This document shows, piece by piece, positions 33,743-43,036 of a DNA stretch of 64,000 nucleotides. The notes under the pieces were generated by a model. That model was not told where the DNA came from. It made no database searches and was given only the letters and a program-made list of their open reading frames with translations. A program made the position numbers and the translations under genes. Origin of the DNA: Komagataeibacter rhaeticus (GTDB lineage: Bacteria; Pseudomonadota; Alphaproteobacteria; Acetobacterales; Acetobacteraceae); assembly GCF_003207855.1 (NCBI RefSeq), contig NZ_NKTZ01000007.1, positions 1 through 64,000 on the forward strand, given 5' to 3'. The stretch's first letter is position 1, and each line of letters opens with the position of its first letter.

Positions 33743-36108
33743 CGGCGGCCAGCCAGCACGTAGGTGCGGGTCAGCCCCGCACCCGGTATGAAGAAGCGCC
33801 CGCGCTCACGGAACAGGAAATACTGCCGCAGGTCGAGATAGACATCCTCCGACACCTGGATCGTACCCACGTCCGGTGCCCCCTGCGCCATCATTTCCGC
33901 CATGCCCATGGCATCGCCCCACAGGTTGAATGCCTGGGGGTCCTTGCCCAGCATGCCGCCATAGACCGGTCCCACATCGATGCCGATGCGGAAGACCGGG
34001 TCGAGATCGGCCTGAGACAGGGCGGCCAGCGTGCTCTCGCGCATCATGAGCGCGGCATTGGCAATGCGGTAGGCCGCCCCCTTGTCCGGCGTGCGGGACC
34101 ATCCCGCCACGCACACCACGCGATGGCCCAGCATGCGGATGGAATACAGGCCGCACTGATGGGCGATATCCTGCAGCATGCCCGCCATGGAATCGAGCAG
34201 CTTGATATTGGACGTGGGGTCGTTCTGGGCCGTCATCACCACATCGGACAGGCTGATCACCATGATGGCCACGGCGGGATAGAATCCCTCGATACTGGCC
34301 GGATCGGGCGCGCCTGCCCCCCCATGCATGGACAATGCACCGGGCCGGAGCAGGAACCCCTGGCTGGGATCGCGCTGCATGTCTTCCGTCGAGGGTTCGG
34401 ACTCCAGTTCTTCCTTCGCCGCGGCAACGGCGGTGTAATGCTGGGCCGAGAAACGGGCGGCGGTGACCCCTGCGATCATGTCCACGAAATGCGAGACCAT
34501 TGCCGCGCGCGGCGCATCTTCCAGCGTGATCACCCCCACCGGGCCGGTGCTGCCCTGGATCGGGCTGCAGAACAGCGCCGTGCTGCCGAAACTGCGCATG
34601 TACACACGGTAGAAGGCCACCGAGCGCTCATCCTTTGAGGCATCCTGCGCCACCAGCGCGTCACCATGCGAGACGGAATCGAAAAAGCTTTTCAGGTCGG
34701 TGGTGGACATTTCAAACCCACCGGAATGCACGTCCTGCTGGCGGTCATAGGAATCGATGCACATCAGGGTGTGCCCGTCATGCAGGATGCGCCATATTGC
34801 CGCACGGCGGGCATGCGACTGGTCGGCCAGCGTCTCGGTCAGGACAAGCGCGTTGTCCTCGGGGTTGAACAGGTCGGGATAGCTTGCCACGGACTGCAGG
34901 GCATGGCTTTCGTAATTGGCCACGGCGCGGGACTGCGCGATCTGGCCGCGCATGCGGTCGGCCCGCCGGGCCTGCAGGAACAAAAGCAGCCCGAACGCCA
35001 GGGCCATCAGCACGACCAGCACGAAGAACACCAGGTTCTGCCGACCATCCGCCATGGCAAAGCGGGAGAAGTCATCCTCCGGTGCCACCAGCAGCAGGAC
35101 CCAGCTGTCCTTGCCCACCGGCAGCTGGGCCGTAATGGTGACGTATTTCTTGTTCTTGACCGTGACCGTGCGCGCGCCATACCCATGCACGCGGTACTGG
35201 TCGAACGCCTTGGTCATGACCGGGAAACGGGCGGGGTCCAGGGTCATCCGGTCCGCATCGCCATGCGCCCTGGCCTGCGCTTCCGCCATGCCATGCCCGG
35301 CCACGACGTGCCCTTCCTGATCCATCAGGATTGCCGTGCCGCTCTCGCCAATCCTGAGGGAGTTCAGGAAATTGTTGAGGTGGTTGAGCGACATGTTGAT
35401 GGCATAGACATAGGTCTTGTCATTCGTGCCCTTGTACGGCACGGCCGCGGTAATGGTGATCTGCTTGGTAACTTCCACCACATAGGGATGGGTCCAGGCC
35501 AGCTGCCCGGCCTTGACCGTGTCGGCAAACCAGGCATGGCCACGCGGGTCATACGTACCCGCCGGCGTCTCCCACTTCTTGAGTACCTTGCCGGTGGGGT
35601 CTCGCAGTTCGTGGGTGAAACCCGCCTTGGGCGTGTCCTGATCGTGCAGGGTGGTTATGGCGACATCCTGACTGTTGTCACCATGTTCAAGCGTGCTGAA
35701 ATTGCCGTCGCTATCGGCAATATAGAAGGACTGGATCTGCTGCACGTTGCGCAGCATCGTGCTGCTGTAGGCGGTGAATATCTTCTGTTCCACCTCCGGC
35801 GCGCCATGTTCGAGCATGTCGCGCGCGACAATGGCACCAGCGGAGGCCGGCATGAGAAAGGAGCTGACTTCCTTGGCAATATAGTCCTGCTGGCTGACCA
35901 GCAGGTCATGCGTAAGGGTAAGGGCGCCGGTACGCACCGTGCGGTAGGAATGCCACCCCACGGCCGCGATGATGCCAATGGTCGAGACGACAGCGGCTAC
36001 CGGAATGCCGATATGGAACAGGAAGCGCCTGACCTGATCAGAAGGGGCAATCGTGGGATCGACAATCTCGTCCGTGGACAATGCTCTCTTCCTGTTCAAG
36101 ACATCCAT
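33739..36108 (-). CDS. Membrane sensor with dCache, GAF-like and degenerate nucleotide cyclase domains
   Basis: A 789-residue protein. Transmembrane helices are at about 29-51 and 358-380, enclosing a ~300-residue periplasmic dCache-like sensor; a cytosolic GAF-like region follows (about 415-555) and then a class III cyclase-like domain (about 610-760). In the cyclase domain the first metal Asp is kept (D622 in SLSDV). The second is His662 (LGH for GD). The N-x3-R pair of WGDTVNLASR is G735 and M739. The domain is thus probably unable to make cAMP/cGMP and may bind a ligand instead. Start 36108 follows only a weak Shine-Dalgarno. First gene of the Mla-like operon. Confidence 0.72.
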   Translation of the reverse strand: MDVLNRKRALSTDEIVDPTIAPSDQVRRFLFHIGIPVAAVVSTIGIIAAVGWHSYRTVRTGALTLTHDLLVSQQDYIAKEVSSFLMPASAGAIVARDMLEHGAPEVEQKIFTAYSSTMLRNVQQIQSFYIADSDGNFSTLEHGDNSQDVAITTLHDQDTPKAGFTHELRDPTGKVLKKWETPAGTYDPRGHAWFADTVKAGQLAWTHPYVVEVTKQITITAAVPYKGTNDKTYVYAINMSLNHLNNFLNSLRIGESGTAILMDQEGHVVAGHGMAEAQARAHGDADRMTLDPARFPVMTKAFDQYRVHGYGARTVTVKNKKYVTITAQLPVGKDSWVLLLVAPEDDFSRFAMADGRQNLVFFVLVVLMALAFGLLLFLQARRADRMRGQIAQSRAVANYESHALQSVASYPDLFNPEDNALVLTETLADQSHARRAAIWRILHDGHTLMCIDSYDRQQDVHSGGFEMSTTDLKSFFDSVSHGDALVAQDASKDERSVAFYRVYMRSFGSTALFCSPIQGSTGPVGVITLEDAPRAAMVSHFVDMIAGVTAARFSAQHYTAVAAAKEELESEPSTEDMQRDPSQGFLLRPGALSMHGGAGAPDPASIEGFYPAVAIMVISLSDVVMTAQNDPTSNIKLLDSMAGMLQDIAHQCGLYSIRMLGHRVVCVAGWSRTPDKGAAYRIANAALMMRESTLAALSQADLDPVFRIGIDVGPVYGGMLGKDPQAFNLWGDAMGMAEMMAQGAPDVGTIQVSEDVYLDLRQYFLFRERGRFFIPGAGLTRTYVLAGRR

Positions 36109-36178
36109 TATTCCGAATGTGATCCAGTGTACCCGAAACGGGCCACCGCGACCACCGTCTTTGTTACATGGCGCCCAT

Positions 36179-36859
36179 TCAGTCGTTCCACAGCGGGCTG
36201 GACAGCCTTGCCACAAAGGTTTCGTGGGCCGCGATTTCAGCCGCGTCGGGCGTTACGCGCACCACCGCGTGGCCTGCCGGGCGGACATAGTCATAAGTGG
36301 CGATGCCGCCCCCGCCGTCCTCGACCGCCAGGCTCAGGCCACGCTGGCGCCCTCCGGTCAGTTCCAGGTAGACCGCGGCCAGCAGCCGGCAGTCCAGCAG
36401 GGCGTTATGGGTGGTCCGTTCCGACAGGTCGATCGAAAAACGGCGGCACAGCGCATCCAGGCTGTTGGGCATGCCCGGAAAACGTTCGCGTGCCATGTCC
36501 AGCGTATCGACCATGCGCCCCATGTCCAGAACGGGCTGGCCCGCCCGCGCCAGTTCCGCGTTGAGGAAGCCGAAATCGAAGCGCGCGTTATGCGCGATCA
36601 GCGGATCATCGCCCACGAATTCCAGGAAGCCGGAAGCCACTTCGGCAAATTTCGGCTTTCCCTCCAGATCGGCGCGGGTAAAGCCATGCACGCGCGAGGC
36701 TTCCTCGGGCACATCGCGTTCAGGATCGATCAGCACATGGAAATTACGCCCCGTGGGCAGATCCCCCACCAGCTCAAGGGCCGCGATTTCAATCACCCGA
36801 TCCCCCTTGAGCGGATCAAGCCCCGTGGTTTCGGTATCGAACAGGATGGTCCGTTTCAT
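36179..36859 (-). CDS. dnaQ: DNA polymerase III epsilon subunit
   Basis: A 226-residue DEDDh exonuclease: FDTETTGL (Exo I, D and E), IAHNARFDFGFL (Exo II) and the late THNALLDCRLL (Exo III with His and Asp). It gives 3'-5' proofreading to the replicase. ATG 36859 (MKRTILFDTETTG) overlaps the coaE stop as ATGA; AAGGGGAA lies upstream. The aroE-coaE-dnaQ order is widespread in alphaproteobacteria close to the origin. Confidence 0.95.
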   Translation of the reverse strand: MKRTILFDTETTGLDPLKGDRVIEIAALELVGDLPTGRNFHVLIDPERDVPEEASRVHGFTRADLEGKPKFAEVASGFLEFVGDDPLIAHNARFDFGFLNAELARAGQPVLDMGRMVDTLDMARERFPGMPNSLDALCRRFSIDLSERTTHNALLDCRLLAAVYLELTGGRQRGLSLAVEDGGGGIATYDYVRPAGHAVVRVTPDAAEIAAHETFVARLSSPLWND

Positions 36860-37485
36860 GCCCGCTTTCCCCTTGCCGCGGCCCATGCGGCGGGGCCTCC
36901 CTCACGCATCGCCTGCAGCAGACGCCGCACCTGCCTTACTGTTTCATGCCGTGACAGGCCGGTCCTGATCACGGCATCCGCCCGTCGCCGCCGCAGGGCA
37001 TCGGGCATCTGCCGGGCCAGAACGGCATCGATCTGCCCCGATGTCATGGTACCCCGGCGCATGACGCGCGCACGCTGGATGGCGGCTGGCGCGCTGACCA
37101 CGGCCACGCGGTCACACTGCCGCTGGGCGCCCGTTTCAAACAGGAGCGGGATATCCAGCACGACCCACCGGCACCCGTCACGCCGCGCGCGGGCAAGAAA
37201 ACGCTGCCTTGCCCTGCGTACCAACGGGTGCATGATCGCCTCCAGCCCGCGCATGACCGCGGGGTCCGCCAGTGCGGCCGCCCGCAGGGCCACACGGTCC
37301 AGAACCCCGCCCCGCACGCAGCCGGGCACAAGCCGGTCAATGGCGGGAAGGGCGGCCCCATGCGGGGCCTGCAGGGCGCGGACCACGGCATCGGCATCGA
37401 ATATCCTGACCCCCGCCCGCCTCAGCAGGCGGGCCGTGGTGGACTTGCCCATGCCGATCCCGCCCGTCAGTCCCAGCACCCGCAT
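36856..37485 (-). CDS. coaE: Dephospho-CoA kinase
   Basis: A 209-residue P-loop kinase with GLTGGIGMGKST at the N terminus, DADAVVRAL, and VLDIPLLFETG, the CoA-binding segment. It catalyses the last step of CoA synthesis. Start 37485 leaves 2 bases after aroE. The longer open frame into aroE is not real. Confidence 0.94.
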   Translation of the reverse strand: MRVLGLTGGIGMGKSTTARLLRRAGVRIFDADAVVRALQAPHGAALPAIDRLVPGCVRGGVLDRVALRAAALADPAVMRGLEAIMHPLVRRARQRFLARARRDGCRWVVLDIPLLFETGAQRQCDRVAVVSAPAAIQRARVMRRGTMTSGQIDAVLARQMPDALRRRRADAVIRTGLSRHETVRQVRRLLQAMREGGPAAWAAARGKRA

Positions 37486-37487
37486 GC

Positions 37488-38390
37488 TCAGCCCGCGTCC
37501 CGTGCCCGCGGGTGGCGCAGGTCGGCATCCAGCAGGGCTTCGACCGCCGGCCCGATATCCGGTTTCGCGCCGAACCATTTCTCGAACCCCAGCCCGGCCT
37601 GATGGATCAGCATGCCCAGCCCGTCAACCGTACGCAGCCCATGCCCGGCCGCCCATTCCAGCAGTCCGGTCCGGCGGGGCACATAAACGATGTCACAGAC
37701 CACAAGCGCCGGATCGGCCTGTGCCAGATCAAGCGGAAACTGTGCCTGCGCGCCCCCTTCCATCCCGATCGAGGTGGTGTTGACCAGCATGGCGCAGCCG
37801 GGCAGGACACTGCCTGCCTGCGCCCAGTCCACCACCACGACCCCTTCAAGCGACGCGGCAAGGGCATCGGCACGGGCACGCGTGCGGTTGGCCACCAGCA
37901 CTTCCATCCCCCGGTCCAGCAGGCTGGCGGCAATGGCGCGCGCGGCACCGCCCGCCCCCAGCAGCAGGGCGCGGCCGCCGTTCACGGCAATGCCATGCGC
38001 CTCCACATTGGCGACAAAGCCGTCACCATCGGTGGAATAGCCCTCGATTTTGCCATCACTGTCAAAGACCAGCGTATTGACCGAACCCGAACGCCGGGCG
38101 GACCGGTGCAGGCGGTCCACGATCCGGTAGGCGGATTCCTTGTGCGGAATGGTGACATTCACCCCACGGAATCCCGCCGCAAGCAGGCCCCGCACCGCCG
38201 TCTCGAACTGACCGGGCGCCACGGGCAGCGGCACGTAGGCGCCATTGATCCCGCCCTGCCGCAGCCACCAGTTATGCATGAGCGGCGAGCGCGAATGGGC
38301 CACCGGCCACCCGATTACCCCGGCCAGCAGCGTGTGCCCGTCAATCCGGATGTTCCCTGCGTCGGGCATCATGTCCCCTGTCTTTTCCAT
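37488..38390 (-). CDS. aroE: Shikimate dehydrogenase
   Basis: A 300-residue NADP enzyme: HSRSPLMHN (shikimate-binding Ser), VTIPHKE with catalytic Lys, GAGGAARA for the dinucleotide, NRT for the NADP phosphate, and a C-terminal GLGMLIHQAG. It reduces 3-dehydroshikimate. ATG 38390 follows AAAGG; a second ATG 18 bases on follows AGGGGA and is equally possible. It overlaps the hutG 3' end by 22 bp. Confidence 0.93.
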   Translation of the reverse strand: MEKTGDMMPDAGNIRIDGHTLLAGVIGWPVAHSRSPLMHNWWLRQGGINGAYVPLPVAPGQFETAVRGLLAAGFRGVNVTIPHKESAYRIVDRLHRSARRSGSVNTLVFDSDGKIEGYSTDGDGFVANVEAHGIAVNGGRALLLGAGGAARAIAASLLDRGMEVLVANRTRARADALAASLEGVVVVDWAQAGSVLPGCAMLVNTTSIGMEGGAQAQFPLDLAQADPALVVCDIVYVPRRTGLLEWAAGHGLRTVDGLGMLIHQAGLGFEKWFGAKPDIGPAVEALLDADLRHPRARDAG

Positions 38391-39241
38391 CGTGCCTTTC
38401 CCTGCGTGGACGGGCCTGAAGTCTGGTGACTGAACTCCTGCCAGGCCTGCGGCAGGATACGGGCCAGACGGGCGGCCCATTCCGCCCGCCCCTGCGGGGT
38501 CGCGATCAGGTCCTGGCGTATCTCGATTTCAAGATAGGGCAACCCGCGCCCTTCCGCATGCACCGGCACGGTATAGTCGCTGCTGTCGGTCAGGGCATAG
38601 GGTTCGTTACTGCCCACCACCAGCCCGTCCTCGGCCGCCAGCAGGTCCCGCACCCGCAGGCCGAAGGCGGGGTTGCGGTTATGCAGCACGCCGGTATGCC
38701 ACGGGCGGTCGGCGCCGTTCATACGGTCGGTAAAACTGTGCAGCGAGACCAGCACCACCGGCAGCCCCGCTTCCAGCCTGGTCGTGATCTCGTCACTGAT
38801 CTGCCGGTGGTAGGGCAGGAATATCTCTTCCACCCGGCAGCCTTCCTGTGCGGCGGTGATGCCGGTATTGGCGGGCACGGCCGTGCCGTCGCTGTGCCGC
38901 ACGATCGATGTGGGATGGCCGGGCGCGCGGTTGCAGTCAATCACGAGGCGGGAATAGGCCTGCTCGATCAGGATGCAGTCCAGGTGCTGCGCCAGCAGGC
39001 GCCCGGTCTCCGCCATGCCCAGGTCACAGGCGATATGGCGCGCGCGGTCCTGCGCGCTGACCCCCATGTCCCCCAGTGCCGCGGGAACGGCGCGGCCCGC
39101 ATGGTCGCTGACCAGCACGAAGGGCAGGCCGGGCGGCGGCTGGGTACCTTCCATGACCGATGTGCCGAACTGGATGACAGGAGCCGGGTCATCACACGTC
39201 AGCAGGCGTGACGGTTCCTGCGCAAGGGCTGCATGTTGCAT
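38369..39241 (-). CDS. N-formylglutamate amidohydrolase family protein
   Basis: A 290-residue zinc hydrolase of the N-formylglutamate deformylase (HutG-type) family: VSDHAG near the N terminus, SRLVIDCNRAPGHPTS, VSLHSFTDRMNG and a late YLEIEIRQDL. It may act in histidine degradation or hydrolyse another N-acyl amino acid; no other hut genes are nearby. The start is placed at 39241. It is divergent from argH with a 231-bp gap containing a 10-bp inverted repeat (39327-39336 / 39359-39368). Confidence 0.85.
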   Translation of the reverse strand: MQHAALAQEPSRLLTCDDPAPVIQFGTSVMEGTQPPPGLPFVLVSDHAGRAVPAALGDMGVSAQDRARHIACDLGMAETGRLLAQHLDCILIEQAYSRLVIDCNRAPGHPTSIVRHSDGTAVPANTGITAAQEGCRVEEIFLPYHRQISDEITTRLEAGLPVVLVSLHSFTDRMNGADRPWHTGVLHNRNPAFGLRVRDLLAAEDGLVVGSNEPYALTDSSDYTVPVHAEGRGLPYLEIEIRQDLIATPQGRAEWAARLARILPQAWQEFSHQTSGPSTQGKARWKRQGT

Positions 39242-39472
39242 CGTAGCGGCGCGTCCTCTGGCCATGGGCGGGTTGGATGGCCGACCCTACAGGCCCGGCC
39301 ACGGGAACGAAAGACCCCTGTCCACGCACCCTGCCCCGCCCGCCACGCCGCGCGGCATGGGCAGGGTGATTGTATCTGGCGCTTCACCCCGGTAGTGTGC
39401 GCCACGCCGTGGCCTGATGCCATGACAGGCACGACATGATCATTTTCACACTTTGGGTAGCTGGAATACACG

Positions 39473-40900
39473 ATGCCGGGGAACGCAAAAACGCCGACGG
39501 ATCAGGACGCGCACAAGGCCAATGCACAGTGGGGCGGCCGGTTTGCCGGCGGGCCTGCCGCCATCATGCAGGACATCAACGCCTCCATCGGGTTTGACAG
39601 GGCATTGTGGCGACAGGACATCGCCGGTTCAAAAGCCCATGCCGCCATGCTGGCGAAAACCGGCATCATTTCCGCAGACGATGCCCGGGCCATTACCGAA
39701 GGGCTGGATCAGATCGGCGGCGAGATTGCGGCGGGGACCTTTGAATTCAGCACGGCGCTGGAAGATATTCACATGAATATCGAAGCCCGCCTGTCCGAAC
39801 GGATCGGGGAGGCAGGCAAGCGCCTGCACACCGCGCGCTCGCGCAATGACCAGGTGGCCACCGATTTCCGCCTGTGGGTGCGCGATGCGATTGACGGGCT
39901 GGAACACCAGACGGCCTCGCTCCAGCGCGCCCTGGCGCGCCGGGCACTGGAACACGCGGCCACCCCCATGCCCGGCTTCACCCACCTGCAGACCGCCCAG
40001 CCCGTGACCTTCGGCCATCACCTGATGGCCTATGTGGAAATGCTGGCCCGCGACCGGGGCCGGCTTGCCGACGCGCGGCGCAGGCTCAATGAATCCCCTC
40101 TGGGGTCGGCCGCCCTTGCGGGCACGTCCTTCCCCATCGACCGGGAGATGACGGCCCGCGCGCTGGGCTTCGACCGCCCGACCGCCAATTCGCTCGATGC
40201 CGTGTCGGACCGGGACTTCGCACTGGAATACCTCTCCGCCCTGTCCATCATGGCGATGCACCTGTCACGGCTGGCGGAAGAGATCGTGATCTGGTGCTCG
40301 GCCCCCTTCTCCTTCATCCGCCTGTCCGATGCGTTCACCACCGGTTCTTCCATCATGCCGCAGAAGCGCAACCCGGATGCCGCCGAACTGGTCCGCGCCA
40401 AGGGCGGGCGCATTACTGGCGCGCTGATGGGCCTGCTTACGGTCATGAAGGGCCTGCCGCTGGCCTATGCCAAGGACATGCAGGAAGACAAGGAACCCGT
40501 CTTTGCCGCGACCGATGCCGCCAGCCTCAGCCTGGCCGCGATGGACGGCATGATCCGTGACCTGAGCGTGAACACGGAGCAGATGCGCGCCTATGCCGGG
40601 TCGGGATTTTCCACCGCCACCGATCTGGCCGACTGGCTGGTGCGCGTGCTCAGGGTGCCGTTCCGCACCGCGCACCACGTAACCGGACGGCTTGTGGGCA
40701 GGGCGGAGGCAAGGGGGGTTGGCCTGTCCGACCTGACACTGGAGGAAATGCAGGCGGAAGAGCCGGGCATCACCGCCGATATCTTCTCGGTGCTGACGGT
40801 CGATTCCTCCATCGCCTCACGGACCAGCTACGGCGGCACGGCGGCAGGCAATGTGCGCGCGCAGGCCACGCGCTGGCTTGATGCACTGGAGACGGCATGA
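39473..40900 (+). CDS. argH: Argininosuccinate lyase
   Basis: A 475-residue fumarase/aspartase superfamily enzyme: [37 protein letters not shown] (catalytic His), and the mobile loop [12 protein letters not shown] with catalytic Ser. It splits argininosuccinate into arginine and fumarate. The last codon overlaps the start of the small lipoprotein gene (ATGA). Confidence 0.96.
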   Translation: MPGNAKTPTDQDAHKANAQWGGRFAGGPAAIMQDINASIGFDRALWRQDIAGSKAHAAMLAKTGIISADDARAITEGLDQIGGEIAAGTFEFSTALEDIHMNIEARLSERIGEAGKRLHTARSRNDQVATDFRLWVRDAIDGLEHQTASLQRALARRALEHAATPMPGFTHLQTAQPVTFGHHLMAYVEMLARDRGRLADARRRLNESPLGSAALAGTSFPIDREMTARALGFDRPTANSLDAVSDRDFALEYLSALSIMAMHLSRLAEEIVIWCSAPFSFIRLSDAFTTGSSIMPQKRNPDAAELVRAKGGRITGALMGLLTVMKGLPLAYAKDMQEDKEPVFAATDAASLSLAAMDGMIRDLSVNTEQMRAYAGSGFSTATDLADWLVRVLRVPFRTAHHVTGRLVGRAEARGVGLSDLTLEEMQAEEPGITADIFSVLTVDSSIASRTSYGGTAAGNVRAQATRWLDALETA

Positions 40901-41070
40901 TGCGCAGGCCTTCCCCGACACGTCCCCGCTTCATGCCCGCCTTCAGGCTGGTCACGCTTGGCATGCTGGTCCTGGCAACCACGCTTGGCGCGTGCGGGCG
41001 CATCGGGCCGCCGCACCAGCCGGCGGGCACGCGTGATTACTACCGGACCTACCCCAGCCCGGACCGTTAA
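40897..41070 (+). CDS. lptM: LptM-like small lipoprotein
   Basis: A 57-residue protein translated from ATG 40897, overlapping the argH stop. It has a basic N terminus, a hydrophobic segment (about 17-30), a lipobox LGAC (Cys33) and then GRIGPPHQP, the short 'CG-x-x-GP' pattern of the LptM/YifL family. In Escherichia coli LptM assists assembly of the LPS translocon LptD/LptE. In many proteobacteria it lies between argH and lysA, as here, except that cdd has come between. The match is to a very short family, so the assignment rests largely on context and lipobox. Confidence 0.72.
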   Translation: MMRRPSPTRPRFMPAFRLVTLGMLVLATTLGACGRIGPPHQPAGTRDYYRTYPSPDR

Positions 41071-41098
41071 AAGGCTATTTCAAAAAAAACTCCGGCTA

Positions 41099-41150
41099 CC
41101 GCCTTTTTTTCGGAAAGGCGGCATTACCCGGGATTTCTGAAAAAAGCTTC
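41099..41150 (+). repeat. Dispersed hairpin repeat, copy B
   Basis: A perfect 8-bp stem (41099-41106 with 41114-41121, 7-nt loop) is followed by a spacer and TGAAAAAAGCTTC ending at 41150, as in copy A. It lies between the converging lptM and cdd genes. T-runs inside the stem and A-runs after it make it a plausible terminator for both. Confidence 0.75.
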
Positions 41151-41188
41151 ATCCGGAACGTATCCGGCCCTGCCGCCACGCCCCCTGT

Positions 41189-41587
41189 TCAGCGCAGGTT
41201 GTCCGGCCCGAAACTGTCCGGCAGCAGTTCCGCAAGCGTGCGCACCAGACGCACCGTCCCGCTGGGGGAAACCATCGTAACCGGCGTTTGGGGCGCCCCG
41301 AATTCACGGATCTTCTGCCTGCACCCGCCACATGGCGTGCAGGCGGCATCCCCCCCGCCGCACACCACGACACGACGGATATGCCGCCCGCCCGCCATCA
41401 CCATGGCCGCTATGGCACCGGCTTCGGCGCAGGTGCCTTCGGGGTAGGCCGCGTTCTCCACATTGCAGCCGGCGAATATACGGCCATCATCCGTCTCCAC
41501 CGCCGCCCCCACCTGAAAGCGGGAATAGGGCGCATAGGCGCGCCCGTATGCGTCAACTGCCGACTGCACAAGGGGCTTGATATCCAT
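41189..41587 (-). CDS. cdd: Cytidine deaminase
   Basis: A 132-residue homotetrameric-type deaminase: APYSRFQVGAA at the N terminus, zinc ligands in TCAEAGAIAAM (Cys, with catalytic Glu) and TPCGGCRQ (two Cys), and a GCNVENAAYPEG substrate loop. It converts cytidine and deoxycytidine to uridines in pyrimidine salvage. ATG 41587 follows GAAGGA. It is oriented against lptM and divergent from lysA, and so breaks the usual argH-lptM-lysA order. Confidence 0.93.
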   Translation of the reverse strand: MDIKPLVQSAVDAYGRAYAPYSRFQVGAAVETDDGRIFAGCNVENAAYPEGTCAEAGAIAAMVMAGGRHIRRVVVCGGGDAACTPCGGCRQKIREFGAPQTPVTMVSPSGTVRLVRTLAELLPDSFGPDNLR

Positions 41588-41665
41588 AACCGGTTGTCCT
41601 TCTCGTTCTTTCCTGCGCCAGACACCTTGGAAGGGAGGGGGCAAGGCGGTATCGTGCATTCCATC

Positions 41666-43036
41666 ATGGCTGAAGCTTCCCCCCCCTGTCCCGGACAGGA
41701 CCCCTCCGTTGCCGCTCTTCTGGCCGTCCGCCCGGCGCTGTCCATGCATGCCATGGACGGGCTTGTGCTGGAAGAGGTGCCCCTCAACACCATTGCCGAC
41801 GCGCTTGGCACGCCCACATGGGTCATGAGTGCCGGCACCCTGCGCGCCCGCTACCAGCGCCTTGCCACGGCATTCAGGGCAACGGGGCGGCCGGTTTCCA
41901 TTCACTTCGCTGTCAAGGCCAATGACCATCTGGCCGTACTGCGCGTGCTGGCGGCACAGGGGGCCGGGGCGGATGTGGTCAGCGGGGGCGAACTGCAACG
42001 CGCCTTGATGGCGGGCATACCGGCGGCGCGCATCGTCTTTTCCGGCGTGGGCAAGACCATGCCCGAGATGCAGGCCGCCCTGCGCGCGGGCATTGCCCAG
42101 ATCAACGTGGAAAGTGCGGAAGAGCTTGAACTGCTGTCCACCGTGGCGCAGGCCGAAGGGCTGGAAGCCCCGGTCGCCCTGCGCATCAACCCCGATGTGG
42201 ACGCGGGCACCCACGCCAAGATCACCACCGGCCTTGCCACCAACAAATTCGGCATTCCCTACAACCGCGCGGTCGATCTGTACGCCCATGCCGCCACCCT
42301 GCCCGGCATCCGCCCCGTGGGCCTGGCCATGCATATCGGCAGCCAGATCGTGCGCATGCAGCCCTACCGCACAGCCTATGCCCGGCTGGCCGATCTGGTC
42401 CGCGCCATCCGGGCGCGGGGCCTGCACATTGAGGCCCTGGACTGTGGCGGAGGGCTGGGCATTTCCTACCGAGATGAAACCGAGGGGGCGCCCGAGGCGC
42501 TGGCGGCCGCCATCCACGGCGAACTGGGCGGGCTGGGCACGCGACTGGCCATCGAGCCGGGGCGCTGGCTGGCCGGTCCCGCCGGCCTGCTGCTGAGCAC
42601 GGTCATCCTGCGCAAGCGTGGCTATGAGGGCATGCCGCCCTTTCTGGTGCTGGATGCGGCCATGAACGATCTCATGCGCCCCAGCCTGTATGATGCGTGG
42701 CATGGCATCATTCCCCTGTCGGCCAGGGACGCCGTCGCCCCTGCCGAGCAGGTGCATGTTGTCGGCCCCGTCTGTGAAAGCGGCGACACCTTCGGCCATG
42801 ACCGCACCCTGCCGCACATGGACGCCGGCGCCCGGCTGGCCCTGCTGGATTGCGGCGCGTACGGCATGGTGATGAGTTCAACCTACAACGCCCGCCCGCT
42901 GGCGGCACAGGTCATGGTTGATGGCGGCCACTGGGCCGTGATCCGTGAACGGCAGGCAATCACGGAACTCTGGGCCGCCGACAGCATTCCCCCATGGGTG
43001 GATGAAACCCTTCTCCCATCTGGCGGAGGCCTATGA
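41666..43036 (+). CDS. lysA: Diaminopimelate decarboxylase
   Basis: A 456-residue fold-III PLP enzyme: FAVKAND with the PLP Lys (about residue 88), HIGSQI, CGGGLGISY, EPGRWLAGPAG, and GPVCESGDTF with the catalytic Cys. It decarboxylates meso-diaminopimelate to lysine. ATG 41666 is used; a GTG 12 bases upstream has an AAGGCGG nearby and is possible. The start leaves 78 bp to the divergent cdd. The stop overlaps the next gene (ATGA). Confidence 0.95.
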   Translation: MAEASPPCPGQDPSVAALLAVRPALSMHAMDGLVLEEVPLNTIADALGTPTWVMSAGTLRARYQRLATAFRATGRPVSIHFAVKANDHLAVLRVLAAQGAGADVVSGGELQRALMAGIPAARIVFSGVGKTMPEMQAALRAGIAQINVESAEELELLSTVAQAEGLEAPVALRINPDVDAGTHAKITTGLATNKFGIPYNRAVDLYAHAATLPGIRPVGLAMHIGSQIVRMQPYRTAYARLADLVRAIRARGLHIEALDCGGGLGISYRDETEGAPEALAAAIHGELGGLGTRLAIEPGRWLAGPAGLLLSTVILRKRGYEGMPPFLVLDAAMNDLMRPSLYDAWHGIIPLSARDAVAPAEQVHVVGPVCESGDTFGHDRTLPHMDAGARLALLDCGAYGMVMSSTYNARPLAAQVMVDGGHWAVIRERQAITELWAADSIPPWVDETLLPSGGGL

